Below, piece after piece: positions 35,701 through 49,975 of a DNA stretch of 64,000 nt. Source of the stretch: Chamaelirium japonicum (taxonomy: Eukaryota > Streptophyta > Magnoliopsida > Liliales > Melanthiaceae); NCBI GenBank assembly GCA_947650365.1, contig OX393552.1:52707428-52771427 (forward strand), in the 5' to 3' direction. Numbering within the stretch: the first letter of the stretch is position 1; each line of letters starts with the position of its first letter. The notes under the pieces are model-generated. The model was not told the origin of the DNA and did not search any database. It saw only the letters and a program-made list of their open reading frames with translations. The position numbers were made by a program, and so were the translations under genes.

Positions 35701-38700
35701 AGGTACTTCTATTCAAATAACTTCAATGCTGATAAGGAAGTCAAAGAAGGGCTTTATGCATGCATGAGGCGGATGCTAATTGCAGAAGAGCGCGATGACG
35801 TAGACATCCAATTAGATGATTACAAAAATAGAACTGGCTCTTTTGGATTGGATGGGGCACTGACTACAATGAAGCGACGTACTCTAGGTCTACTTTATAG
35901 CTTGACTAGTTTACTACAGTTCGTTTATGTGATATTGAATCATTGATTATTGACATGTTATTTTATTTAGTTTCATGGTGGGAGCGGTTTGGAGAAGGAA
36001 CACTAGAGCTTATGAAGTTTGCTATACGGATCCTCAGCCTCACTTGCAGTGCTTCTGGTTGTGAACGCAATTGGAGCACCTTTGAACAAGTTAGAGATTG
36101 AACTTTATGTTGATCCTTGTTTTATTAGCATTAAAAATTTGACATAGTAATTGATCATGAATCTAATGATAGGTGCATACAAAAAGAAGAAATTGCTTGG
36201 AGCATAAGAGATTGAATTCTCTTGTCTTCGTCATGTACAATATGAAGCTGAATGAGAGAACACATAGGAGGCGTCAACTAAAAAAAGATCAACTTTTTTT
36301 GGAGGAGCCAGAGTCTGATGATGAGTGGATAGCTGAACAAGAGGATCCTTGTCTTTCTAAGGATCTCAGTTGGTTAGATAAGAGGCTAGAGGATAATGAT
36401 GAGCACCTGGAGTATACGGCGATAAATTTGATTCCTGAAACGGAAGAAGCGGATGATACTACACCGACATCAAAGAGGCAAAAGACACGAGGTTTAGTGA
36501 ATTAAAGACTTTAAGAGTTGATATTTTAAAGTTTAAACTATAATTTTTAAATGCGAATCTTGTATACTAATGTAGATACATTTTATATTTTTATGAATCA
36601 TGATATAGGTTGTGGTGATGGCTCCACTAGTAAGGGGACGGTCGCAAATGAGGATGAGTCGTATGACCAAGGCACTGAAGGAATAGGAGAAGAGTTTTTG
36701 GATGATGTTGACATTTCTGATGAGGCTCTTGAATAGCTAGAAGCCTAATTTGAACTTTAATATCCATCCGTACTCCGTAGTTAATGCTTTTTGTTTATGG
36801 GTGGAAATGAAACAATGAATTGGATGATGTTAGTTTTATCCATTATATTTTGATAGTTGCATGACTTAAATGCATTTTGTGATACTATTTGGCATATGGA
36901 TGCAATGTATATCTCTAATTTTTTCTAAAATTCTCCAACGAGTCACTATGTTTGTGACTCTTACGCATCACGAGTCGACTCTTCCGAGTCGCATCACTTA
37001 GGGTCGTAACGAGTCGCTTTACGAGTCCGAGTCTGAAAACATTGATATTATGCAACGTAGATAATACCTTTAGAAAAGTGTAACAAAATAAGATGATTCC
37101 AACTTTCAAGATTGATAACCACTTCTTTTTGAAGTACGATTCAAGAAAAGATGACCAACAAATTATGAAAAAAATGAAGTGTATCTCATGATTCAAAAAT
37201 TCCTGAAATTTTCAGTCCAGTCCCCTTCAACAACTTTTCATAAGAAAATAGTATTTATCATCTTCTGTTACTACGTAAACCCATATTGTAAAAAAATAGT
37301 GTATCTCTTTCCTACTATAAAGCCCTCTCCATAAAACCCTAGTTAGATTAGAATATGATATTGAATGAAATTGAAACCCTATTTTCGAGAGCAAAGCCGA
37401 CGGGTCGTTCGAGAGATCTTCTTCGACTCTTCTTCCTGGCTTCTTCTTCCTCGTTCTTCTGACCATCGGCTTCTTCATCTTCCGCTATGACTTTATCTAC
37501 GACCTTTGTGAGAGATCAGTGGAAGGTTTCTTCGTCCTCAGGGATCGTTCGTACTAGCTTCTTCACCCCGTCATCTCAGGATCATCCTCCCTCCTCCGTC
37601 ATCTCATCTATCGGACACGGAGAACACATTGGGTATTGACCAAAGCACAAATATATGATAAGATCATTTCTTATCCGTAATCGTCACTCATGTTTACCAT
37701 CAGACTTCCCGTTGTTTATTTTGTGTTTAATCGTTACCTGGCTTCATAGGTCTCCATCACTGTTGGTTCTATTATTAGATTTATTTCTTTGAGACACTTG
37801 CCTATTTATTTTGAGATATAAATCTGTTGTGTTTGTTGCGATTGCTTGTTATAAACTGAAAATTATTTTAATTTTCATTAAAATACTGTTTGAAAGCCTG
37901 GAAACTATTGTCGGATGATTGCATGTGATATCCCTTCTCTTTGTTAGTGTTGAAATTAAATTGCTTTTTTTATTAAAAATCTGCACTTAGGCTTCTCAAA
38001 GAAACCAGCATGCATCAACCGCACAAACAAAGAATGGTCCTAGCCCTCATGGGAACTCTCGTTGAAGCCAACCTCTATGACTACATGACGAAAGCACTCA
38101 AACCAGGCTCGAGGGGCTTGTTTGAGCCCTAGATGGCTTGACGAAGGTGGTAGATATCCTGAGGAGTACTGAAAGTCTGAAACCCGGAGGAGACTCCATG
38201 TAGACCAAGGTTTGTAGTTTCGGTTTCGGTCCGCCCACTGAGGATCGGTTTCGGTCGATTTTGGAGTTTCGGATCGGAGTTTCGGTAGTTTCAGTTTTGT
38301 TTTTTAAATTTAAAATAATTGCAAAATATATAAATAATATAAAATAATTACATCGGTACCCACTTCATAGTGGTATTGTTTTCAAAAGAGCGTGGCTTTT
38401 GTTTTACCCCTATTTTTTATCAAAAAGTTGAAAAATCGTGATTCTGAATTTTGGCTAAGTCTGGAGGAAAAAAGAGTTATTGTGAAAGAATTTTTTAATA
38501 GATTCAAAATATTTTATCGGACTTTGGGTTTTTAAGTTGATATTATACTTCTAGATTTCTGAGATTTTTTTCGGTCCAAAATACTGTGGTTTTTTTTTCA
38601 CCGAATTTTCTTCTTTAGCCAAAAGCTGTAAAGTCTAATTTTGTATAGGAACTGAAAAATTACATTTTGATTCCTTTGATTTTGATTGTTCTGATATTTT

Positions 38701-41700
38701 TATTAAATCCAAATGGGGGGTATTTGCTTATTTGTATAAAATAACTTAAAGCTCCATTTACTTAAATGTTTTTTATGTAAATATGTCTGTCAAGCTGTCA
38801 TGCTGAAATACACCTTATCCTGAACCCAGTCCTGCTTTTATTGAGTGCTGAGTACCGAAACCCAAAACTGGAGGTTTTGGGACCGGTTCCTACCGAAACG
38901 GATCGGTTTCGGTTGAAACTCCAAACCTTGATGTAGACAACCTCAGAGAGATCATCGTGAAGAAACACATTCTTCACATCCATTTTAACGAGGGGCCACC
39001 CCCAAGAAGTTGCTACTACCAGAAGAGTCCTAACTGTGGTCATCTGTGCCATGGGAGCAAAATCTCGTCCTAGTCAATTCCGTACTCCCTAGTGAAGCCC
39101 CGGGCAACGAGACGAGCCTTGTGCCTCTTAATGGAGCCATTAAGTCGATACTTGATCTTGAAGACCAACTTGCAGCTGATAACCTCAATGCCTGCGGCCT
39201 GCCGATAGGGGAACAACATCCCAATGATCCCATGTTTGCATCTTGCTCAGAAGCCTGAAACTCATATGCCATGTCATGCTGCCTCTCGGTGAGCTGAAGT
39301 ACCTCATGGTAGGATCGGGGCTCCCGGTCAGTGAGAAGGGCAGTAAGGTAAGCATGGAGCTGGGACAAGTAAGCGATGACTCTAGCAAAGTCAAAATGGC
39401 TAGGGGAGTAACTGAAATGGTTAGGTGGATGACGCTCACACCGAGGGTAGCGAGGAGGACAGCTAGGATGCACATCTGCCAGGAGCGGGCCAGTCAGAGT
39501 AGTCGGAGTACCTTTCATATTATCTATAATTTTTTTATGCGGTTTGCAAGCTATTATTACCTTTCATATTATCTATAAATTTTGCATTGTGGTATGCATT
39601 TTGGTAAAATGGTTAATATTTCTTATTGCTGCTGATGCAAATAGATAGGCATTTCATGCAGATCAGATAATTTCTTGGCTAAGCTAGATACTATGTGCGC
39701 TCAGTATTAGAACCTGAAACCTGAAATTATGTAATTAATCACATGATATTATGTCCACGTTAACGCAATTGAAGAAGCAATAAATATTTTTTTATAATTC
39801 ACGCCCCGCAAAATTAGGGGATGATTTCATGTTAGCTCTCTTCATCATATTGTCCACATTTATACCATTTTCTTATATTTTTTTTTGGGAATGCTGTTTC
39901 ATTTAAGCTCTTTGGATTATAATTTGAGGCATAGTGATGAATTCCATTCCCTATACCAAATCTTGTATTGTACCCTCGTCATCTACTCTTTATTAGTCTA
40001 GGGAAACCTTGAAAGGTTGGCCGTTGGCCTGTGCTTGCATGAGCTTAAACTGTGTAACCAATAAGTGGGTATTCCTACCCACCAAATGGCCTTTTAGGTT
40101 TCTTGTCAAATGTCATTATTTTTCCAAGTTTTCTCGGCAATGCTTTTGGCATCAATCTTAATCGGGTGACGGTCTGTCGAAAAGTTCTTGTCAATTTTCA
40201 TAGAGCCTTGATTAAAGATGTGCTTTGTAGTCTACCCAATCTAGATGGGATAAGACTTGGGTGATGATGACGACGATGGTATTCTTTGTTTTCCATGTTA
40301 TGTCATTAAACTCAAATAATACCATTTCTTGGTATTTTTGTTGCGATTTAGATTTTGTTTGAAGAGATATTAACATAATTCTAGATAAAAGTTGAAAGGG
40401 TGTTACTAAATAGTTAACATTCTTGCCACTTACCCTTAACAAGAAAACTTTATCCGATCTATATGAGTGCATTTTATGGATCGAATTCTCATCCAAAAAG
40501 CTCGTAAAGGTTTATAAAATCAGTGTCAACTAGATGTTGTGTGGGTTTTGTGACTGAGGCAATTTTAGTCAAGATAGGGGGGCTACCATATAAGACAGAC
40601 GGGTGAGGAAGGTGTTCTGCTTATGCTGTTTAGGATCATGCAATCAAGTAGTAATTCCAACTCTTTTGTGGTGTAGGGAACCTTGGAGGATTGCTCCCTG
40701 ATTGCATGACCTTAAACTGCGTAATCAAAAAGGTAGGTCCCTACCCGTCAACTGGTTTTTTAGGTTACTTGGCATGTCCCTCTCTTGCCACATTCCCTTG
40801 GTCAGATTTTTGACAAGAATCTTAGTGGGTTGACTGGATGACATCTTGTAGGAATCTTGTCAATATTCCCTGTAGTCGGTCTCATCTTGATGGGATAATT
40901 CTTGGATGATGATAATGAAGATGATGAACACAAGTCAGCAATTATTTTGGATCCCCTAATTTTTGAAGAAGATTGAATTGCAATTTTTTTGCGCTCAACA
41001 TCTCCATGTATTCTGGCCCCTGGGTACTTTCATAGGTATCTTTTAAGGCCCAAACATGTTCTCAAACCTTTTTAATTGTGTCATAATTTGCCCATGGTTG
41101 CCATTAATGAGTAAATTTTGTAGCACCCCTTCCTATGCCCACCCCAATTAAACATGCTCCCAATACTTTAATTTCTTTCCGCACTTCATCATCTGAAACT
41201 TCCCAAATCGACCCTCGCCATATAGTTGTTCCTTGTAGACTGTAGAGTCATCTTCAATCTTGTTTTTGGACTAGCTGTACCTTCTTTCTTCTTTTCCTTC
41301 TGTGTTTTGTTTTTTGTTTATGCATTTATCCATATCATGTATGACTGTAATGAACTAGGATTTGTCTTTTATGCAATGGTATCTATAGTTTTCTTGTTTC
41401 TATCATAGATTCATACAATTGTCTTTTGATACTGGTGCCTTGCTTCTTCAATGAATTAGTTAATCATTGAAACTTACTCTTTGTAGGATTGTGGGTATGG
41501 CGGGCATAGGTGAGTCACTTTTATTGGTCTCATTCTGTGGCTCTTGCACATTTTTAACTGCAATATCATTAAGTGCAATTGCAACCAATGGGGCAATGAA
41601 GGTACTTTTGGTTATCTTTTTATTTTCTAATAGATTCACACCTTCACTGCACAGTCCTACTGATAATTGAAATATGTTATGTTACTGATAAGACATTGTG

Positions 41701-44509
41701 TTCTAATACATGTTAAGATAAATGGACTGAACTTTTAGGGTGGTGGGCCTTATTATCTCATTGGTCGAGCCCTTGGCCCAGAAGTTGGAGTTAGTATTGG
41801 GTTGTGCTTCTTTCTTGGGAATGCTGTTGCTGGAGCTATGTAAGTATGAATTTTCTCATTCTTAAATACTGAAAATAACTGTATACATATGCTTGGCTAT
41901 TTTATTTTAAATTGTCCCTTTCTGCAAACTTCAGGTTCTTAGGCCAAACATTCTTCTCTATAGAGTCGTTAAATGAGCTAGAAAAAATTTAGCCTTCGGC
42001 TTTAAGGAATGGTGCTTATTGTTAGTAGACTGCTTGTTCCATTCCAAGTGGTTTTCGAAGGATTCACAACTGATTATAAGCACACCACTAATAGTTCAAA
42101 CAATTGAATATTACATTTAGAACTATGCATCTTTAATATTTATTTCCCTTTGAGTTCATGGAATGAACTTTTAGATCTTAATATTTCCAGGACTAAGACT
42201 AGTTAGTGCAGTTTACCTGTCATGCAAAGACTGTATATTCTTCTGGTTTCGTTGAGACTGCTATGCTTTTATGCTAAATATATTACATAAGTTGTCAATT
42301 TTACCTTCATTTGTTTTGAAGGAATTGTATATGCAACAAGCAAGAAGTTGTTCTCAATTCCATGTTCGTGCTCTTTGAGCAATTTGGTTGAATTTGCATC
42401 CAGTCAAACTGATAGTTTGGTCAAGTAAAGATGTGTTACTTCTTCAGATATTCTTGGGATTTATTGTAGAATGGTTAAAAGAGTAGGAAAAATGACCCAT
42501 ACATTGGAAAATTGGCTGCTTGAATTTGTATAACGATACATATAACCACCAAGCCTCGTCCTAATGCTTTGGGCTCAGCTTCATGATCATTCTTCACCAA
42601 TTATTCCTATTTTGGCGCTCTACGTGTGTCCATGCTAGTCTTTGCAGTTCTTTTTATAGTTTGCATCTAGGTTTTCTTAGGGTTGCCTCATCTCTCTCCT
42701 GACCTTTCAAATTAACCCAATCCTCCTTGTTGGGTCCATGTTTTTGAAGCACTTCATACCATATTGATCTGTCCTTCCCATCACTTCATCTTTTACTTGT
42801 ACAATCACATAATATTCTCATTTCTGATAATATCCCACGTGATCTCATCCTTGCTACGAATGTTCGATGGCCCTCTTTATTGGCCAACATTTTGATGCTG
42901 CAAAATTGCGTACCGTAATGTGTGTGATGACATTATGTGCAATTCTCAAAAACATGCAGCTGTTTCAAAACATCCACATAGGACTTTTTCAAAATGTGTT
43001 GTGTAAGCATCATTAGTGCATTCCAAGCGCATGAAAGCTAGTCGAGCCAGTCAAATGGAGCACTACTACCCTGATTCCATCAGAAGGGGAATATGAAGGT
43101 GAAAGCGAGATTCATCATCCACTCAAATGTGGATGACCTGAATAAGGCGAGGTTCAAAATTGATTGGTATGAGTACTAGAGTCTAATAGCCGGTATCTGC
43201 ATCAATATGCCTAACTTCACAGGTCCTATGCAATAAAAAGACTATCTTGACTAGAAAATCACTCTTGGTAATTAGTTTGAGTGGAACACCCTGCGTGCAT
43301 TCGTGTGCTGGAAAAGGGTTGAAGAATAATGGATGTGGCATGACAAAACAAAGTTTTCATCATGGGAAATAGAAAGCAGAAACTTCATTAGAATTCTTAC
43401 TAGATAGTTACATGTTTACGTGGTATGAAAAATTCCATGGTTCAAGATAGAACATGATGAAAATTGAGAACTATACCAAGGGATTTAATATCTTTATCTG
43501 CATGTTGCATTGATGGAATCCATGTAGCGACTCACAACGCGCTATGTAGCTGGTTTGGATGTGGCCATCTGTGATGAGTTGGGAGTCGCGGGGATTCTCT
43601 TGTGGAAATTCTTATCAAAATGCAAGGCGTACGGAGGAGTCTCACGTTTGAGACTATAGGGATCTACTTTTTGTAGATCGGCGATAACCATGCAACTAAG
43701 TTCTGGGACGGATCGAGCAACTTCTTCCGATACATTGCCAAACCAACCACTAACCAATAAGACCACCAGCAGACTAATGAGCGAGAAGAAGAAACGTCAA
43801 AGGCATGTAGCCCAGTTTCATATTAGCATGTCTATAGGAAGTATGGCTTCCAAGACCATTGAAAAAATTGAAACGTGAAACACACTATCAGCAAGAAAAA
43901 CTTCTCGAAGGCTAAGATGAGATCGAAATGGATGACATATGACTTTGAAACAATTACTAAATGAGTTCCTTGGCAACCATTGCCTTTTAGAATGGGGACT
44001 TTTCTAGCTTTTGGAAAAACACAGATGACGCATAGGACTCCTTGGCTGCGAAGCATAGAAAAAGGAGGTAAAAGCAAGTTGGGAAGCAGATGCATAAGGA
44101 CATACTAAGCAAGAAGTACATACATCACATCCCAAGAGGAAGAAAAATCTGAATACCATGAAAATGGGAAGTCCAATACTTGCAAGGTGGCCAACAATTA
44201 TTGTTAAGTGTGATACCATGGAGAATCAGAAGTGGGGATTGTTTTGGTCCCTTATCCACCAGTCCACAAAGGATTAGCCCTATGATATGGGGGACACTTC
44301 TAATTGAGCCCTCAGAGTGGTGCCCACCCATGTCGACACGAATTCCCGTGTCCATCCGTGTCGACACGGCATGATACCATCGCTCCATGTTAACCGAATG
44401 TTGTCTCTCCCATCTCCAATCGGGTGATCAAAGGGAAATGGTAGACCGTGTAGGAGTCGAATTCCGAAGGCATATTAATTTTCAATTTATATAAATTTCA
44501 TAATTTTGT

Positions 44510-44575
<66 letters not shown>

Positions 44576-44708
44576 GCATGCTATAATGCGGCATGCGGTA
44601 CGTGCGGCACTGCACCGCAGCCGTCTGATACACGCGCTGCGTGCATCGCATGCACGCAGCGGTGCATCAGACGGCTGCGGTGCGGTGCCGCACTTACCGC
44701 ATTATAGC

Positions 44709-44781
<73 letters not shown>

Positions 44782-47700
44782 CATGTGTCTCCGTATCCAT
44801 CTTTTATGATGTTGCCATGTCCGTGTTGACACTCAACACCCGTGTCTGTGTCTACAGATCATAAGATTAGTCGACCCTCCCAGAGTGACCAAAAGTTGTC
44901 AGATAACTTGCATAAGTGGCATCATATGCTGAAAAGAAATGACACAAGTCCTAAAACGTGCCAAAAAGAATGAAAAGAAGGAGAAAAGGGCTTACTGAAA
45001 GATGGAAATGCAGTAAAGTGACAGAAACTTCCCTTGTAAATGTAAGGAACTATGACACATGAACCCTTCAGTTTGCGAGGCGTACCCTTACTTTATCCTT
45101 TTCATGTGCCGGATAAGATACTCCTACATGATCCTTCATTTCAGTTCAAACTACACCTTGAAGGATACACCATGTTGCCCTTGCCGTATTCCAAGAGCCC
45201 CATGCCAATTTCCAGGTAACATGGGCAAGGAATATGTAATAGACGTTTTAAACAAAACCAAAGGAATGAAAACCCAAAATTGTAAAATGGACCTGAAATG
45301 AGATGATATTTATAGTTTTATACGCATGTAAGAGAATGCTCAAACACATGATTGCACAAGGACCAAAAATTGGGGAAACAAGGTAGCAAATGCCTTAAAT
45401 GATTTAAAAAGAGGCAGATTTGTTCAACTAGATGTATGGGGGCACTAATTAGAGATGATGGGGTTCTAGGCGATTCGTTCCTAATGAATATCGCGCATGA
45501 ACAATGAAAATATGTGGTCTAGCTATGAAGAAAATGACTTAACAAATAAAAAATATATGCAAATAAGAGGGGAATGGCCAAGAAGCTTGCCTTAGTTAGT
45601 GGTGGAGAATGGAGGAATCAACAGACCGAGCGAGACAAGGCGTCCTTACACATTAAAAGAAAAGGAAAAACCTTCATGTCACACATTCTGAATCAAAACG
45701 CCACAAGACCAACAAAGGAAGCTTGAAATTGCATGGGGCTTGCAAGTCAAGATTATTGGTGAATGAGAGCCAAGGTAAGGATAACAAAAACTAAGGCTGT
45801 CAAGTAGCAATCCAAGGGAGAAAATATAGTGGAAATGGGAGATTTGAATGTCCATTTGATGATTTGACTATGGATCTTGAATGCATTCATCAAGGTGACA
45901 AAAAGTCCCTAAATGTGATCAGATTCCAAATTATTCTATTTTTATAGTCATTGGTAAGTCGACAAGTTCTAACAAATGGCTTGCCTATGATGCTGACAAG
46001 ACCACCTACATGAAGAGGTAGATGAGAGGAATATGACAACCAAATTTCCTGAAGATGGCAAATCTCCATGGCTGAACATCCGAAGGCAGTGGACAACAAT
46101 GACAACAAGGTTCAGTTTTGGTAGCATGATAGAATGTTGGAAATGTAAATCCGAATCTTATTGTCTCTCTCTCGTCGTTGCATCTTCTCATACCAATATT
46201 TTACCAAAATTTTGGTATTCTAGCATGAGAAGATGCAATCGAGTGAAATGAATGCTATCAGCTGTTGATCCTATTCCAACGTTCAGCTAAGATCGATTGC
46301 AAAGCATGGATTGAAATTTCGACCATAATACCAAAATTTTGGTAAAATATTTCGGTTTCGGTGGTGATCGAAACAAACGGTAGGTGCAAAACCCCCCAAT
46401 ACCAGAATTTCAAGAAAATCAATGCATTTTGATGAATTGCGGTGAATTTCGGTACATTTCGAGGTTGGGCTTTCGGTCACCTCGAGGTTGGGGCATTTCA
46501 ATCATTTCGATTTTGACATAAACAAGCCCATGGATTTCACGAAACCATGGGCTGGTTTTGAACCTTTCGAGAAACTGGTAGCCTTTAAAATGAGGGGGGG
46601 CTGTTTTCGATCAAAACCACCCAACTTTGTCACCAAATTTCAATCAAAATCTCGTCGAAGTCACTGAATTTCGATTGAAACCTCGTCGGAGCTTGCCGGA
46701 ATCATCAGAATTCGAGGCCAGACCTTGAGGATTTCACTAGAATTTGACACCGACCTCACCAATTTCACTGAAATTGTTGTCGAACCTCGCCGCGCGAAGG
46801 GCTAGAGTCACCGGAGCTTGTTGGAATCCGAGGCCGGAGCTCGGCGGAGTCATCGAATTTCACCAGAATTTGACAATGAACTCGCTTGATTTCATTGAAA
46901 TTGTTGGATTTCGCCTGATTCGCCGAAAATCATCGTCGAATCTCGTCAGATTCCCTAGATACGCCGGATCTCGCCGCCATGCAAAAACTTGTAAATTAAT
47001 CTTTATTTACAATTATAATAACTTAGAAATTAATTTGTATAATTTTTATTTTTATTTATAGATGGACTCACAGCCTCCCCCGCACAAGGATTCGGGGTTA
47101 AAAGACGTAGGTTGGAAGCACGGGTTCACCTTGGACGCAAAGAAGCAGAAGTCACAGTGTAGATACTGTGACATACAGATCTGAAGTGGAGGTGTTACTC
47201 GAGTAAAACAACACCTCATCGATTGCTTCATTGATGTAGCATAGTGCTCGAAGGCCCTGACTAGGTCAAAATAGCCATGCGTAATTTATTAAGGGGTGGG
47301 GAATACGAAGAAATTCAGATTCCGACCCCCAGACCACCGAAGAAGGGACGGATCCAAACTCCATCCACCATTGTTCAGAACCAGATGATGATATTGAGTG
47401 TTCTCTAGATATTGAGACAAAAGAGGAGAGGGTTAAATATCGGCAGACGCCCAGTGGTATCGAGATGAGAGAGACTGGATGCTGACGCAATTTGGACCTA
47501 GCGGCAGTGGCAGTGAACTTGGTCTGTCAGTCGGAGGTTATAGTGGTGTTGGTGCATTAGGGGCTATTGATGATGAGTTCAGATGGATGACGAGCGAAGA
47601 AGATTTGATTTGGACGAGCAAGGATGAGTGATTTTGTCTTACTAGTGACGTAAACAAAGCAAATTTATATAAATAATTCAAGCTTTGGTGTGTGTTCTCT

Positions 47701-48273
47701 TCAAACAATTTAAGCAAATATACACGCACAACAATAAAAGATTTTAATTTAAAATTTCAAAAAAAATCCAACAAAATACCCTTTTTGGGCAATTTTGAAA
47801 ATTTTCCAACATTTCGGTCAAAATTTTGAAATTTCAGTTTCGACCTAGATCGAAACCAGACACAAAATCAAAATCACAAACGATTTTGTAAAGGGAACTG
47901 TTGACAACCCAACCTAGGGAATGGTGAATTCGGTTGGGTTCCTATGACAATGTCGCAAGGACTGCCCTATGACATATGGTGAATTTATGACATGATAATG
48001 ATCACCATACCTTAGAACATCCACAAAAAATCAGCACATTCCAAAACTTTTAAGGGCATCAAGTGCTAGAACATTTATTGGCCATCCATTTTAATCATTA
48101 GTTTGAAAAGCATATTTGATGTTTATAGAGATTTTAGAATTGTGCGGATTTTTCGTGGATAATCTAAGGTAAGGTGATTATAAAAAAAATTCAGTTCATT
48201 CTAAGTGACATGTGTCGCGAACCGACTATATGTCATAGGGTACTCCCTATGACATGTCATAGGAACCCATTTT

Positions 48274-48345
<72 letters not shown>

Positions 48346-48728
48346 CGGGATCCACAACCAACTGTTTTGGTGCCAACACCGGTGCCAACACATTCATAGA
48401 GGTCCGTAGAGGTTCAAAATTTGCTGAAATTTGGTGAGGATGATTACCTTCTTATAGATAGCATAGCCACAAAAAATTAGAACATTCTAAAACTTCTAGA
48501 TGCGTCAAATGATCATCTTCAAATTAACGGTTAATGTGGATGGTCAATAAAGCTCTTCATATTTGACGCACGTAGAAATTTTAAAATATTCTAATTTTTT
48601 TTGGACTTGCTATCTATTGGAAGGTCATCATTCTCACCAAATTTTAGCAAATTTCAAAACCTCTAAGAACCTCTTTTGATGTGTTGGCACCAGTGTTGGC
48701 ACCAAAATTGTTGGTTGTTGATCCTGAT

Positions 48729-48821
<93 letters not shown>

Positions 48822-49656
48822 AAGATCACCCTATCCACGTTCTAAAACTTCTAGGGGCATCAAATAGAACATCCACAAAAAATTGCCCTATATATAGAAT
48901 GTGCTGATTTTCTATAAGGATAATCACCCTATCTTATATAGAACATCCACAAAACTCAGCATATTCGAAAACTTCTAGGGGCATCAAATATACTTTTCAA
49001 TTTAACGGTTAAAATGGATGACCGCTTAAACTTTTAGCATTTGATGCCCCTTGAAGTTTTAGAATGTGTTGATTTTTTGTGGACATTCTAAGGTAAGGTG
49101 ATCATCCTTGCAAAAAAATGTTGTTTTTTTGTGGATGTGATATCTAAGACAAGGTGATCATCCTCACAAAAAATCAACAAATTATGAAACCTCTATAATG
49201 ATTTGAATATGGGTCATAACTCAGTGTATGGGGAGGGATCTGTTGACAACCTAAAACTGGTTGTATAATTACAATCGATCTTAGCTGAATGTTGGGTCGG
49301 GATCAACAGCTAATAGCATTTTATTTCACTCCAAGAGTCTACAAAATAATAAAACAAAAAGATCACATCACCAAGGAGAGGAATGAATGTAAACCCCCTC
49401 TCACATCACCAGCTTGCTGAAATTTAGTAGAGAGAGAGACCCAAAATCTCCCTATTGTTGAAGGTGAAGCCATCTCTGAAGGTAAACGACTGATCACCTC
49501 CGCTATTGTCGCCGATGCTTTTTCTCCCATTGTCACTGTGGTAAGATCTCTCTCCATCGCTGAAGGTGAAGGATCGATCACCCTAGCCATTGTCGCCATT
49601 ACTTTTCCTCTCGTCGTTGCATCTCCTCCCACCGTCACTGTTGTAAGATCTCTCTC

Positions 49657-49720
<64 letters not shown>

Positions 49721-49903
49721 CATTGCATATCCTCTTGCCATAGTAGGGGTTTTGGTTAGAGAGGAGGTTCGCAAGACCTTTGGTGATTCATGGCTTCACT
49801 GTATCTCTGAGGGATCAATATCCATCATCTTCACCCTTTCCCACGTTCAGTTAAGATCAATTATAAATATACAATTGGTTTTGAGTTATCAACATATCCC
49901 TTG

Positions 49904-49975
<72 letters not shown>

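Larger units (their letters stand above)
32291..37044 (+). mobile_element. hAT transposon, 4754 bp, nearly complete
   Basis: Terminal inverted repeats CAGTGTTTTCAGACTCGG and CCGAGTCTGAAAACATTG, bounded by a perfect 8-bp duplication ATATTATG at 32283-32290 and 37045-37052. Both subterminal regions carry arrays of GACTCG / CGAGTC (32305-32480 and 36940-37030), the likely transposase binding sites. It contains a duplicated leader (32640-32850), a nested hAT MITE (33113-33877) and a broken transposase gene (34121-36736). It lies 645 bp downstream of CCC1 exon 5, in the same orientation as the host gene. Confidence 0.95.

Noticed and set aside
37486-37650. 54-codon ORF after a TATA-like motif
   Set aside because: Could be an LTR leader, but no homology, no second LTR and no continuation; not called as a gene.
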